From Hyphomicrobiales bacterium (GTDB lineage: Bacteria; Pseudomonadota; Alphaproteobacteria; Rhizobiales; Xanthobacteraceae): DNA of 64,000 bases. The translations under genes and the position numbers were made by a program. The stretch spans positions 62,001-126,000 of the forward strand of contig JAFKKH010000018.1 of assembly GCA_017305665.1 (NCBI GenBank), read 5' to 3'. The notes below the pieces were generated by a model. That model was not told the origin of the DNA and searched no databases. It saw only the letters and a list, made by a program, of their open reading frames with translations. Position 1 is the stretch's first letter. Each line of letters begins with the position of its first letter. Of this stretch, positions 8,305-17,493 are shown one piece after another.

Positions 8305-8520
8305 ATGGCCAGCACGCTTGTCCTTACGGACTCCAAACGCTACGGCGGCGGCATCGTGCCGCTGTCCAATGCAGACCTCGACCGGGTGAGCGGAGGGTTC
8401 TTTCCCTTCATCGCGCTCGGCGTCGCGTTGGGAATAGCCTATTGCATCGCGGACGGAACGCTCGATCCGCCGCCTGCACCAAAAGGCGACTTCCCGACGG
8501 GACCGAAGAACGCGGCCTGA
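8305..8520 (+). CDS. Small peptide with a double-glycine leader (bacteriocin-like precursor)
   Basis: 71 aa. ATG at 8305 preceded by gggag. Residues 20-31 read LSNADLDRVSGG, which fits the double-glycine leader consensus LSxxELxxVxGG with Leu -12, Leu -7, Val -4 and Gly -2/-1. Cleavage after Gly31 would release a 40-residue core that begins with a hydrophobic Gly/Ala-rich segment (FFPFIALGVALGIAYCIADG), has one Cys, and ends in a Pro/Lys-rich tail. Such leaders are cut by C39-peptidase ABC exporters; none is encoded in this window. The terminator at 8539 makes it an independent unit. Function not shown. Confidence 0.6.
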   Translation: MASTLVLTDSKRYGGGIVPLSNADLDRVSGGFFPFIALGVALGIAYCIADGTLDPPPAPKGDFPTGPKNAA

Positions 8521-8538
8521 TCGGTCGATATCAAGAGA

Positions 8539-8568
8539 AACGCCGCACCTGATGGTGCGGCGTTTTTT
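8539..8568 (+). terminator. Rho-independent terminator after the double-glycine peptide gene
   Basis: Perfect 11-bp stem (aacgccgcacc, 8539-8549; ggtgcggcgtt, 8554-8564) with a TGAT loop, running into six T at 8563-8568. It sits between convergent genes and may also stop the dctQM transcript coming the other way. Confidence 0.9.
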
Positions 8569-8569
8569 G

Positions 8570-10609
8570 TCAGTGCATGCCGAGCAGGCGCGGCAGGAAC
8601 AGCGTCAGTTCCGGCCAGTAGGTGACGATGGCCAGGAAGAACAGCATCGTCACAAGCCAGGGCCAGACCGCCACCGCGAGATCCGTGATGCGCATGCCGG
8701 CTATCATGGACGCCACATAAAGGTTGAGGCCGACAGGCGGATGGCAAAGGCCGACCTCCATGTTGACGTCGATGACGATGCCGAAGTGGACCAGATCGAT
8801 ACCGAGCTTCTTCGCGGCGGGCGCGAGAATGGGCGCCATGATCAGGATGATCGAGTTTGGCTCCATGAAGTTTCCGGCCACCAGCAACAGCACGTTGACC
8901 ATCAGAAGGAATCCGAACCAGCCGAGATTCTGGGCGGTGATCCAGTCCGCCAGCGCCATGGGAATGTTTTCGTTAGTCAGCACGAACGAGAACAGCACCG
9001 CGTTGGTGATGATGTAGAGCAGCATCGCGCTGGTGTTCGCCGAGCGCAGCAGCACACGGGGAACATCCTTGATCCCGATCGCCTTGTAGACGAAGACGGC
9101 GATGAAGAACGAATAGACCGCCGCCATCGCCGCCGCTTCCGTCGCGGTGAACAGGCCGCTGTAGATGCCGCCGATGATGATGACGACCAGCATCAGGCCC
9201 CAGATGCTGTCGCGGAATGCCTGCCAGGTCTCGAGCCAGGTTGCCTTCGGCAAGCGCGGATAGTCTCGCTTCTTGGCGAGATACCAGGTCACCGTGCACA
9301 GCATGGCGGTCAGCAACATGCCCGGCAGCAGGCCGGCGACAAACAATGCTCCGATCGATGTGTTGGTGGTGACGGCGTAAACGATCTTCGGGATCGACGG
9401 CAACATCAGGATGCCGAGCGAGCCGGCCACCGTGATGATGCCGGCGCCGAACCGCATCGGATAGCCGTGCCTCACCATCTCGGGGAGCACGATGGCGCCG
9501 ATCGCAGCAACGGTGGCGACGCTCGATCCGCAGACCAGTGCGAACATCGCGCACGCCACGATGCCGGCGAGGCCGAGGCCGCCATGCCAATGGCCGACCA
9601 GCGAGACGGCGAAGTTGATCATCCTGCGTGCGACGCCGCCGTGGGTGAGGAAGCCGCCGGCCAGGATGAAGAACGGGATCGCCATGATCTCGAAGCTTTC
9701 CAGGCCGGTGAACAGCTTCATCGACACCGACTCGATGGGAACGTCGGTGAGGATGAACATGAAGGTCAGCACGGTCAGGCCGAGGGCGATCGAGACCGGC
9801 ATGCCGGTGATCATGAACGAGATCAGCAGCACGAAGACCGTGATCGCGCGGATCGAGTCCGGCAGCACGATGAGGCCGGTCTTGTGCGCGAAGCAGATCG
9901 CAAGGATCAGAAGCGGCAGACAGATCAGGATGTACGACAGCGGATTCGACCAGCGCTTGGACACGGTGCCGTGCGCGTCGTCCGGCAGATGCAGATTGTC
10001 GGTGGCCTCGACGCCCTCGACGTGGGCTTCGCTGTGATGCGGCAGGTGATCGGTCCAATAATACGACCAGGCCACCTGCAGGAAGCGGTAGCACATCAGG
10101 CCCGAGCCGAGCGGAATTGCCGAGTAGATCATCCACATCGGCCATTCGAGGTCGTTCGACTGCTGACCGGTCTTGAACATTTCGCTGACGAACGAAACGC
10201 CGAACGTGGCAATCGCGAACGTGAACAGCGCGCCGAGCAGAACCGCATAAAGAATGACGCGCTTGCGCGACTTCGGCGGCAGCAGGTTGACCAGCACGTC
10301 GACGCCGACATGGATGCCGGTGCGTACGCCATAGGCGGCGCCGAACTTGGCCATCCAGATGAACATGTAGATGCACAGCTCCTGCGCCCACGAGAGGTCG
10401 AGGGCGGCGAGCCAGATGAAAATATCCTTGAACAGCGTGGGCAGAACCGGAATGCCGTGCGCGGCGGTCCACTTCGAGATGTCGATCGACAGGCCGGTTC
10501 CGTACCGGTGCAACACCGCGACGAAGATTAGCCCGGTTGCCGCTGCGATAAGCGTGGCGATCAACCATTCTTCCAAATGGTTGAGCACCTGATTGAAACC
10601 CTTCAGCAA
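8570..10609 (-). CDS. TRAP transporter fused permease (DctQ-DctM)
   Basis: 679 aa inner-membrane protein. Residues ~1-190 are the four-helix DctQ small subunit (LEEWLIATLIAA..., Trp-rich). After a hydrophilic linker (~190-225), residues ~228-679 are the DctM large subunit with about 12 segments (FFILAGGFLTHGGVARRM; MEVGLCHPPVGLNLYV; NFMEPNSIILIMAP). Start codon is TTG at 10609 with a GAGGGGGG tract about 8 nt upstream. Works with the DctP protein encoded upstream to import an organic acid by Na+ or H+ symport. Ligand unknown. Fused QM forms are known in this family. Confidence 0.9.
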   Translation of the reverse strand: MLKGFNQVLNHLEEWLIATLIAAATGLIFVAVLHRYGTGLSIDISKWTAAHGIPVLPTLFKDIFIWLAALDLSWAQELCIYMFIWMAKFGAAYGVRTGIHVGVDVLVNLLPPKSRKRVILYAVLLGALFTFAIATFGVSFVSEMFKTGQQSNDLEWPMWMIYSAIPLGSGLMCYRFLQVAWSYYWTDHLPHHSEAHVEGVEATDNLHLPDDAHGTVSKRWSNPLSYILICLPLLILAICFAHKTGLIVLPDSIRAITVFVLLISFMITGMPVSIALGLTVLTFMFILTDVPIESVSMKLFTGLESFEIMAIPFFILAGGFLTHGGVARRMINFAVSLVGHWHGGLGLAGIVACAMFALVCGSSVATVAAIGAIVLPEMVRHGYPMRFGAGIITVAGSLGILMLPSIPKIVYAVTTNTSIGALFVAGLLPGMLLTAMLCTVTWYLAKKRDYPRLPKATWLETWQAFRDSIWGLMLVVIIIGGIYSGLFTATEAAAMAAVYSFFIAVFVYKAIGIKDVPRVLLRSANTSAMLLYIITNAVLFSFVLTNENIPMALADWITAQNLGWFGFLLMVNVLLLVAGNFMEPNSIILIMAPILAPAAKKLGIDLVHFGIVIDVNMEVGLCHPPVGLNLYVASMIAGMRITDLAVAVWPWLVTMLFFLAIVTYWPELTLFLPRLLGMH

Positions 10610-10637
10610 CTCGAAATCCCCCCTCAGAGACCCGAAC

Positions 10638-10662
10638 GGCCGGGAGTCATGCCCTCCCGGCC
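10638..10662 (-). terminator. Intercistronic hairpin between dctP and dctQM
   Basis: 9-bp GC stem (ggccgggag / ctcccggcc) with a 7-nt loop, in the 83-nt gap after dctP. No T-run follows on the minus strand. It is more likely to protect the dctP mRNA end or attenuate than to terminate fully, which would favour more binding protein than permease. Confidence 0.55.
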
Positions 10663-10692
10663 GCTTCTTGTTATTTGAGCGTAAACCCAGCG

Positions 10693-11694
10693 TTAGTTCA
10701 TCTTGATGTCAAGCTCCTTGGCCATGATATCGAGAATTTCCTGGCCAACGCGTCCCTTGGCCCACGCATAGGTCGGCTGCATGGCCTTCTGCCAGGCTTT
10801 CCGCTGATCGTCGGTCAGGTAATGCAGGGTGGTCTTGCCCGACTTCTTGATGGCATCCAGCGCGTCCGCATTTTCCTTGACAGCGATCGAGTTGGTGTAG
10901 TCGGTCGCCTCGTCCATCGCCTTCTCGAGTTCCTTGCGGATGTCCGGAGGCAGCCCGTTCCAGAACTTGGAGTTCACGATCACTGCATACTGCAGATGGG
11001 CGTGATTGGAGACGGTGATATCCTTCTGCACCTCATGGAATTTCTGCGTCAGATAGTTCGATGGGGTGTTCTCGCAGCCGTCGACCACGCCGGTCTGCAG
11101 GGCCTGATAGACTTCCGAGAACGCCATGATCTGCGGAATTGCGCCGAGTTCGCGGAAATAGCGATCGGCGATCTTCGAGCCGGAGATGCGGAACTTGAGA
11201 CCCTGGAAGTCGGCCGGATTGAGCAGCGGCCGGTTGGCGGACACCATGTGGAAGCCGTTGTCCCAGTAGGCGAGGCCGGTGATACCTTTCGGCTCCAGCT
11301 TCTTGAACAGCCACTTGCCGATCTTCCCCTTCATGGCCTTGTCGTAGGTCGCTTCGTCCTTGAACAGCCACGGCAGGTCGAGCGCTTCGAATTCCTTGGC
11401 ACCAAGTGGTGCGAACTTCGCCGTCGATGGCGCGAGCATCTGCACGGAGCCGAGCTGCAGTGCTTCGATCTCTTCCTTGTCCTTGTAGAGCGACGAGTTG
11501 GGATAAACCTCGATCTTCACCTTGCCATTGGTGTATTTCTCGGCGAGTTCCTTGAACTTGAGCGCGCCCTTGCCCTTCGGCGTATCATTGGCGACGACAT
11601 GGCTGAATTTGATAACGATCGGCGACTGCGCCATTGCTCCACCCGGAACAATGAAAGCAGCGGCCGTGATGCCCGCAAGAATATATTTGAGCAT
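10693..11694 (-). CDS. TRAP transporter substrate-binding protein, DctP family
   Basis: 333 aa. ATG at 11694 with GGAGGAG 6 nt upstream. Signal peptide MLKYILAGITAAAFIVPGGAMAQ. The mature protein has DctP features: IKFSHVVANDTPKGKGALKFKE start, the LKFRISGSKIADRYFRELGA segment with the ligand carboxylate-binding Arg, and QALQTGVVDGCENTPSNYL. A periplasmic organic-acid binding protein expressed ahead of the fused permease. Ligand not assignable; the SDR gene diverges from it. Confidence 0.9.
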   Translation of the reverse strand: MLKYILAGITAAAFIVPGGAMAQSPIVIKFSHVVANDTPKGKGALKFKELAEKYTNGKVKIEVYPNSSLYKDKEEIEALQLGSVQMLAPSTAKFAPLGAKEFEALDLPWLFKDEATYDKAMKGKIGKWLFKKLEPKGITGLAYWDNGFHMVSANRPLLNPADFQGLKFRISGSKIADRYFRELGAIPQIMAFSEVYQALQTGVVDGCENTPSNYLTQKFHEVQKDITVSNHAHLQYAVIVNSKFWNGLPPDIRKELEKAMDEATDYTNSIAVKENADALDAIKKSGKTTLHYLTDDQRKAWQKAMQPTYAWAKGRVGQEILDIMAKELDIKMN

Positions 11695-11751
11695 GAAGTC
11701 TCCTCCCCATTAAGTAAGTCGGACTGTTTTTGGATGCCTGTCCGTGACTGG

Positions 11752-11772
11752 TGGCATCAAAGCTGTATGCCA
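11752..11772. promoter_or_regulatory. Inverted repeat in the dctP/SDR divergent region (candidate operator)
   Basis: TGGCAT-N9-ATGCCA (arms 11752-11757 and 11767-11772), 58 bp upstream of dctP. The repeat is short and could be chance; a GntR-type regulator would be a natural candidate. The rest of the 344-bp gap 11695-12038 is AT-richer than its surroundings and shows no gene. Confidence 0.25.
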
Positions 11773-12038
11773 ACAATTATACCTAAGCAGAAGTCCTTTG
11801 TCGTTCCGGGCGACTGATTATAGAAAACCGCGCCGGGCCGGCTTTATTCATTGTTTATTGTCCATTTCCAAAATCATACCAGGCAGATCAGCGGTTCATC
11901 TGCGGGCCTTTTAGGTGCAGCCGCTAACGCGCTAGGATAGTAAATATCGGCGTCATTGGCTCAGATTGGTGTGCACGCTTCCGTGGACAGCAAAATGCGG
12001 CATCGCACAAACAAAAAGGTAAAGGTAAGGGCATAAGC

Positions 12039-12791
12039 ATGGATCTCGACCTCCAATCCAGAACCGCCGTTGTCACGGGAGCCAGCATTGGAATTGGCCG
12101 CGCGATCGCCAAGGGGCTGGCACGCGAAGGAGCTCGCGTGGTCGCCGTCGCGCGGCGAAAGGATCTGCTGGAGACGCTGGTTCAGGAGGTCAAGGCGCAA
12201 GGCAACGGCAGTGTCATCCCGTTGACACAGGACATGATGGAGAACGATGCGGCGGCGAAGCTGACAGCGCGTGCGATGAGCGAATTGGGCCGCGTCGACA
12301 TCCTCGTCAATAACGCCGGCGGCAGCCGGCCTCTGCCCGTAGATGCGCCGGACAGCGCCTGGGACGAAGCCATCGCGCTCAACTTCACGAGCTACCGGAA
12401 GCTTGCACATGCCCTGTTGCCGCAGATGGTCGAACATCGCTGGGGCCGCATCATCAATGTGACCGGCAAATCGGAGCCCGAAGGACTCAACGCAGCTTTT
12501 GCAGCCAAGGCCGCGGTGCATGCCTGGGCGAAGGGGCTCTCCCGCGAGATCGGCAAGCACGGCATCACGGTCAACTGCATTCCGCCGGGGCGGATCATGA
12601 GCGAGCAGATTCGCCGCAACTATCCCGAAGAATATCGCGAACGTTTTGCTGAAGAGGAGATTCCGGTGGGCTTCTGGGGTGAGCCGGAAGACCTTGCCGC
12701 GCTGGCGGTGTTTCTGGCGTCGCCTGTCGCGCGCTATATCACCGGCGCGGTGATTCCGGTCGACGGCGGTCTGCGCCGCTATCAGTTCTAG
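12039..12791 (+). CDS. SDR-family protein with non-canonical active site
   Basis: 250 aa. Rossmann cofactor motif TGASIGIG (13-20), NNAG (91-94) and Asn115 of LNFTS are kept, so NAD(P) binding is expected. The catalytic pair is not: where FabG-type enzymes have Ser and YxxxK, this protein has TG (142-143) and A153 F154 A A K157, so Lys is present but the Tyr position is Ala. The segment between is about three residues shorter than in FabG. The C-terminal [12 protein letters not shown] ending is normal. It is divergent from the TRAP transporter, which suggests a shared substrate pathway. It may be a non-reductase member of the fold; activity unknown. Confidence 0.82.
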   Translation: MDLDLQSRTAVVTGASIGIGRAIAKGLAREGARVVAVARRKDLLETLVQEVKAQGNGSVIPLTQDMMENDAAAKLTARAMSELGRVDILVNNAGGSRPLPVDAPDSAWDEAIALNFTSYRKLAHALLPQMVEHRWGRIINVTGKSEPEGLNAAFAAKAAVHAWAKGLSREIGKHGITVNCIPPGRIMSEQIRRNYPEEYRERFAEEEIPVGFWGEPEDLAALAVFLASPVARYITGAVIPVDGGLRRYQF

Positions 12792-13498
12792 ATCAGCCGC
12801 AGCCCTTTCAGGCTGGCATGCCCGTTCTTGCCGACGATGATGTGATCGTGCACGGAGATGCCGAGCGGAGCCGAGATATCGATGATCGCCTTGGTCATCT
12901 GGATGTCAGCCTGCGAAGGCGTGGGATCGCCGGACGGGTGATTGTGCGCCAAGATGATCGCGGTGGCCGATAATTCGAGCGCACGCTTGACCACCTCGCG
13001 CGGATAGACCGGCGTGTGATCGACGGTGCCGATCTGCTGCAGTTCGTCCGCGATCAACTGATTGCGCTTGTCGAGGAAGAGGATGCGAAACTGCTCCTTG
13101 TCGGCGAACGCCATCGAGGTCCGGCAATAATCGATCACAGCCGCCCATGACGACAGCATGGTCCGCTGTTTCAACTGCCCCTTGGCGACGCGGCTGGCCG
13201 TTGCCGCGATCAGCTTGATCTCGATGATTGCCGCTTCGCCGAGGCCGCTGGTTTCACGGAGCCGCGCGTCGGGCGCGTGAACCACTTCGGCAAACGATCC
13301 GAAGCGGCCGATCAGGGATTTGGCCAGCGGCTTGACGTCCCGGCGGGGCAGCGCGCGGAACAGCACCATCTCCAGCAGTTCATAATCGCTGAGCGCATCC
13401 GGACCGGCATCACGGAAGCGCTCGCGTAACCGTTCGCGATGGCCGTGATAGTGCGGCGCTTCGGCAAAGCCGGGAGGGTTGTCGGCATCGGCGGGCAT
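12788..13498 (-). CDS. radC: RadC family protein (JAB/MPN-type)
   Basis: 236 aa. N-terminal helix-hairpin-helix-like part ([32 protein letters not shown]) and a C-terminal RadC JAB domain with the metal motif [14 protein letters not shown] near residue 189. Named for DNA repair, but its biochemical role is unsettled in the family. It converges on the SDR gene, and the two stop codons share the palindrome CTAG at 12788-12791. Confidence 0.92.
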   Translation of the reverse strand: MPADADNPPGFAEAPHYHGHRERLRERFRDAGPDALSDYELLEMVLFRALPRRDVKPLAKSLIGRFGSFAEVVHAPDARLRETSGLGEAAIIEIKLIAATASRVAKGQLKQRTMLSSWAAVIDYCRTSMAFADKEQFRILFLDKRNQLIADELQQIGTVDHTPVYPREVVKRALELSATAIILAHNHPSGDPTPSQADIQMTKAIIDISAPLGISVHDHIIVGKNGHASLKGLRLI

Positions 13499-13517
13499 GG
13501 ACGCAAGCGGACCATTG

Positions 13518-13595
13518 CTAGTGTGGTGGTTCGGAAGTTCGCTTCATTTTCTCCACAAGTCCTTCAAGCGAACTTCCGAAGCCGGACCACACTAG
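13518..13595. repeat. Palindromic element A1 (78 bp imperfect inverted repeat)
   Basis: Left arm from CTAGTGTGGT at 13518 to ttcgctt at 13544, right arm 13566-13595 ending ACCACACTAG. The arms match except for a 3-nt indel; the loop is 21 nt. Intergenic between radC and map. Followed after a 12-nt spacer by a second palindrome (A2). The same layout recurs at 49265-49375. Confidence 0.85.
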
Positions 13596-13607
13596 ATGAT
13601 TAGTTTG

Positions 13608-13682
13608 CTGGTGTCCTTTCGAATCCGAAGTTCGCTATGAAAGCGCGGCGCAGTGAGGCGAACTTCGGATTCGGGACACCAG
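13608..13682. repeat. Palindromic element A2 (75 bp imperfect inverted repeat)
   Basis: Left arm 13608-13635 (CTGGTGTCC...GAAGTTCGC), right arm 13658-13682 (GCGAACTTC...GGACACCAG), differing by a 3-nt indel. It shares the inner GAAGTTCGC core with A1, so the two are relatives. No coding potential. The rest of the gap to map (13683-13786) shows nothing I can name. Confidence 0.85.
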
Positions 13683-13786
13683 GTTCCGCAAGCTTGCCGT
13701 GCCCGGTGGTATTTGCAACCCCTCAATTCAGGGTGCGCGCATGAGATGGTGTGCAAGCCAATGCGGGCCGTGTGCGGGCTCGAGGA

Positions 13787-14611
13787 TCAGCCGCCGTAAG
13801 GCGGCTTGTCGAGTTTGCGCGGCGACAGCGTGAATATCTCGACGCCATTCTGGGTCACGCCGACCGAATGCTCGAACTGCGCCGACAGCGAGCGATCGCG
13901 CGTCACTGCGGTCCAGCCATCCGACAGGATCTTTACGTGCGGCTTGCCGAGGTTGATCATCGGCTCGATGGTGAAGAACATCCCTGGCCTGAGCAGGACG
14001 CCTTCGCCGGGCCGCCCGATGTGGATGATGTTCGGCTCGTCGTGGAACATGCGGCCGAGTCCGTGTCCGCAGAAGTCGCGCACCACGCTCATGCCCTGCG
14101 GCTCGACGAAGCTCTGGATGGCGTGGCCGATGTCACCGGTGGTCGCGCCGGGCTTGACCGCCGCGATGCCACGCATCATCGCCTCGTAGGTCACGTCGAT
14201 CAGCCGCTCGGCCTTGCGGGCGATCTCGCCGACCGCATACATCCGGCTGGAATCGCCATACCAGCCGTCGACGATGAAGGTCACGTCGACATTGACGATA
14301 TCGCCCTCTTTCAGGGCCCGGTCGCCCGGCATGCCGTGGCAGACCACGTGATTGATCGAGGTGCAGGTCGAATAGCGATAGCCGCGATACATCAGCGTCG
14401 CCGGATAGGCGCCGTTGCCGAAGGCAAACTCGCGGACGAAATCGTCGATCTTCGATGTCGGCAGCCCCGGCTTCACCAGATCGGTGAGTTCATCCAGGCA
14501 ACGCGCCACCAGCGCGCCGGCCTTGCGCATGCCCGCAAACCCGCTCGGGCCATGCAGTTTGATCTGTCCGGTCTTGCGCAGGGAGGTTTCGGAGGCTTCG
14601 ACGTAACTCAT
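13787..14611 (-). CDS. map: Type I methionine aminopeptidase
   Basis: 274 aa. Removes the initiator Met from nascent proteins. The five metal ligands are visible: the two Asp of VDVTFIVDGWYGDSS, His in CGHGLGRMFHDEP, Glu in FFTIEPMI and Glu in QFEHSVGVT. The substrate-site His is in YRYSTCTSINHVVCHGMPG. Length is normal for the alphaproteobacterial form. Preceded by sfsA on the same strand with a 93-bp gap; deformylase, its partner enzyme, is encoded at 59984. Confidence 0.95.
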   Translation of the reverse strand: MSYVEASETSLRKTGQIKLHGPSGFAGMRKAGALVARCLDELTDLVKPGLPTSKIDDFVREFAFGNGAYPATLMYRGYRYSTCTSINHVVCHGMPGDRALKEGDIVNVDVTFIVDGWYGDSSRMYAVGEIARKAERLIDVTYEAMMRGIAAVKPGATTGDIGHAIQSFVEPQGMSVVRDFCGHGLGRMFHDEPNIIHIGRPGEGVLLRPGMFFTIEPMINLGKPHVKILSDGWTAVTRDRSLSAQFEHSVGVTQNGVEIFTLSPRKLDKPPYGG

Positions 14612-14704
14612 CAGACGATCTTGGCTGAAATAACGGGATGATTCAGCCCACCAATGTAATGGTTGGAGCCGTTAGCAGCAAGCTGGAGCACCCATGCGGC
14701 GAAC

Positions 14705-15433
14705 TCAGGGCAGAACAGGAACCGGCCCACCCAGAACGATCTGGCCATGATCCAGCCGACAGACCCGCGCGATCGCCTCAACGCCCGCGGCGCGGGATCG
14801 ATCGAAGGCCCGCCCGTAGGTCGGGTCGATATCGCGCGCCAGGGTCAGCGCGTTAGCCGATCCGATCTGGATCACGAAGAACATGACCGCCCGCTGCCCT
14901 GCTGCCGCCACCGCGGCCAGTTCGTCGAGGTGCTTCGCCCCGCGAGCCGTCACCGAATCCGGGAATTCCGCCAGTCCCGGCTGGCGCATCAGGTGGACGT
15001 TCTTGACCTCGACATAACAGGCGGGCCGATCCGGGCTCTCCAGCAGAAAATCGATCCGCGACCGCCCGCCGTTGGGCCCCTGGCCGTATTTCACCTCGCG
15101 GCGAATCCGGGCGTAGCCGCCGAGTTCGGGAATGGCCTGCGCGGCCAGCGCCTCCGCAACGATCGCATTGGGGTGCATCGTGTTGACGCCGGCCAGCTCC
15201 GGTCCCGCGCCGAAGTCGGTTTCGATCAGCTCCCACGAATAGGGCAGTTTGCGCGTGACGCTGGGCGATCTGGAAAGCCAGACCTGCGCTCCTGCCGTTT
15301 GCAGGCCGGTCATGGCGCCCGGATTGGCAACGTGGACAGTGACTACGTTGCCATCTGCAAGCTCAACGTCGGCGAGGAAGCGCTTGTAGCGTCGCAGAAG
15401 TGTCGCCGGAACGAGATCACTGACGAATTTCAT
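14705..15433 (-). CDS. sfsA: SfsA family DNA/RNA nuclease
   Basis: 242 aa. Family features: [15 protein letters not shown] start, [24 protein letters not shown], and a restriction-endonuclease-like core [24 protein letters not shown] (the Asp and the ExK), then [13 protein letters not shown] and AVMFFVIQ. Historically called sugar fermentation stimulation protein; the nuclease role follows later work on the family. Divergent from the antiporter gene. Confidence 0.93.
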   Translation of the reverse strand: MKFVSDLVPATLLRRYKRFLADVELADGNVVTVHVANPGAMTGLQTAGAQVWLSRSPSVTRKLPYSWELIETDFGAGPELAGVNTMHPNAIVAEALAAQAIPELGGYARIRREVKYGQGPNGGRSRIDFLLESPDRPACYVEVKNVHLMRQPGLAEFPDSVTARGAKHLDELAAVAAAGQRAVMFFVIQIGSANALTLARDIDPTYGRAFDRSRAAGVEAIARVCRLDHGQIVLGGPVPVLP

Positions 15434-15690
15434 GGCGATGGATGGTCAGAATTGCAGCAGTCAATGGACATCATGCAGTCGATCATCGTCCCATCTCGTC
15501 CGGAGCTTCGCTTGAAGTGAACAAACTCGTTTTCATCTATCGGCATTCTTCATGATGGCATCGGCGATGCCAAGAAAGGCTTCGAGATTATTCGCAAAAC
15601 CAATCGGCCCTTGCGGTCAGAAATCGGTTGGCGTGGCGCATCTGTGACGATAAGCATGCAAATGCAGGCATTTTCCGCTTCGGATTTTTG

Positions 15691-17487
15691 ATGGCATCCC
15701 TGGATTCGGTCAGTCTGGCGATCCTGCTCGGCGCGATTCTGGTCATGGCCGGAATTCTGTCGAGCCTTCTGGCGCTGCGGTTCGGCGCCCCCCTGCTGCT
15801 GGTGTTCCTGTTCATAGGCATGCTGGCAGGTGATTCCGGTCCGGGCGGCCTGAAGTTCAACGATGTCCAGAACACTTATCTGGTCGGATCGGCCGCGTTG
15901 GCCCTGATCCTGTTCGACGGCGGTCTGAAGACGCGATTCCAGAGTATCCGCACAGTGCTCGCGCCATCGATGGTGCTCGCGACCGTCGGCGTGTTGCTGA
16001 CCGCGCTGATCACCGCGCCGGTGGCGAAATATGTACTCGATCTCAACTGGACCGAGGCGTTGCTGATCGGTGCCGTGGTCGCCTCCACTGATGCGGCGGC
16101 CGTGTTCCTTTTGGTCCATGCCCAGGGGTTGCGATTGCGGCCGCGTGTCGGCGCGACGCTGGAAGCGGAATCCGGCACCAACGATCCCTTCGCGGTGTTT
16201 CTCACGCTGATGCTGGTGGAACTGATTTCGGTCGGCCACAGCTCGACAGGACACGTGATCCTTGAGTTTCTCCGCGAGTCCATGCTCGGCGGCATCGTTG
16301 GGGTGATCGGCGGGCGGATGGTGGTGGTGGCGCTGAACCGGGTGGCGCTGCCTCAGGGCCTGCACGCGCCGTTCGTGACTACGGCGGCGCTGGTGATCTT
16401 CGGCGTGGCGCAGATTGCCCATGCCTCCGGGTTTCTCGCGGTTTATCTCGCGGGCATCATCATCGGTAACCGTCCGACCCGTGCCCACAATTCCGTGGTG
16501 ACGTTCCTCGATGCCGCGACCTGGCTCGCGCAGATCGTGATGTTCGTGATGCTCGGATTGCTGGTGTCGCCGCAGCGCCTGATGGTGAGCGTGGTCCCGG
16601 CCGTGGTGATCGCGTTTGTGCTGATGCTGGTGGCACGGCCGCTGGCAGTGATGATTTGTTTGGCGCCGTTTCGTTTCAAATGGCGGGAAAAGCTGTTCAT
16701 CGCGTGGACCGGATTGCGTGGGGCGGTCGCAATCTTTCTGGCCTCGATCCCGATGCTGGTCGGATTGTCGAAGGCGTATCTTTATTTCGACGTCGCCTTC
16801 GTGGTGGTGATCATCTCACTCCTGCTGCAGGGCTGGACGCTGGCTGCGGCGGCTCGGCGACTGCATGTCGCGTTGCCGCGAGCCGAGCGGGGACCGCGCC
16901 GCGTCGAACTCGATCTGCCGGGACAGCTTGAACAGCAACTCGTGGGTTATCCGGTCCGGCCCAGGAGCCTGTTTCTGAAGCGCGGACTGATCCCGTCATG
17001 GTCGAAGCCGACGCTGGTGATCCGCAAGGAGAAGATCCTGTCGCCGGCCGAAGCGGAGCCAGTGACGGCGGGAGATTACATCTATTTGCTGGCGCCGCCG
17101 GAAAAGGCCGAAGCGCTCGATCGCTTCTTCATCGACATGCAGCCGACTGTGGCGCCGGACCCGCATCTGCTCGGCGACTTCATGGTCTCGGGCGAGACGA
17201 CCTTGGGTAGTCTCGCGGAAATCTATGGTGTGGCCATCGATCCGCGACGGGCCGAACGAACGCTTGCCGACTATTTCGATGTTCACCTCGATCGCGCGCC
17301 GCGGGAAGGCGCGACCCTGCCGCTCGATACCATCGTTCTCGTGGCACGCAGCATCAGCGGAGGCCGGGTCAATGTGGTTGGATTGCGGTTGCCGGAGGAT
17401 GAGGACGAGCCGACGCCACAACTGACGCGCATGGGTGCGCTCAAGCGGAAGATATCGGACGCCTGGTCCTCGCTCGCGGGCATCTGA
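15691..17487 (+). CDS. Potassium/proton antiporter, CPA1 NhaP2/CvrA type
   Basis: About 598 aa from the ATG at 15691. An upstream ATG at 15628 would add 21 residues before the natural membrane start. Residues ~1-390 form about 12 membrane segments with the exchanger motifs GALVVASTDAAAVF-like and ESGTNDPFAVFLTLM, where the Asp is the ion site. Then a TrkA_C-type domain (~400-490, GDYIYLLAPPEKAEAL) and a CorC_HlyC-type C-terminal domain (~500-580). This order is typical of NhaP2. Role: K+ efflux and pH/osmotic balance. Converges on modC with 6 bp between stops. Confidence 0.9.
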   Translation: MASLDSVSLAILLGAILVMAGILSSLLALRFGAPLLLVFLFIGMLAGDSGPGGLKFNDVQNTYLVGSAALALILFDGGLKTRFQSIRTVLAPSMVLATVGVLLTALITAPVAKYVLDLNWTEALLIGAVVASTDAAAVFLLVHAQGLRLRPRVGATLEAESGTNDPFAVFLTLMLVELISVGHSSTGHVILEFLRESMLGGIVGVIGGRMVVVALNRVALPQGLHAPFVTTAALVIFGVAQIAHASGFLAVYLAGIIIGNRPTRAHNSVVTFLDAATWLAQIVMFVMLGLLVSPQRLMVSVVPAVVIAFVLMLVARPLAVMICLAPFRFKWREKLFIAWTGLRGAVAIFLASIPMLVGLSKAYLYFDVAFVVVIISLLLQGWTLAAAARRLHVALPRAERGPRRVELDLPGQLEQQLVGYPVRPRSLFLKRGLIPSWSKPTLVIRKEKILSPAEAEPVTAGDYIYLLAPPEKAEALDRFFIDMQPTVAPDPHLLGDFMVSGETTLGSLAEIYGVAIDPRRAERTLADYFDVHLDRAPREGATLPLDTIVLVARSISGGRVNVVGLRLPEDEDEPTPQLTRMGALKRKISDAWSSLAGI

Positions 17488-17493
17488 CCGGCC

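Noticed and set aside
8552-10531. Long open frame of about 659 codons on the plus strand
   Set aside because: It is the antisense of the fused TRAP permease; its translation is rich in His, Asp, Gln and Arg with no family motifs, a typical shadow in GC-rich DNA.
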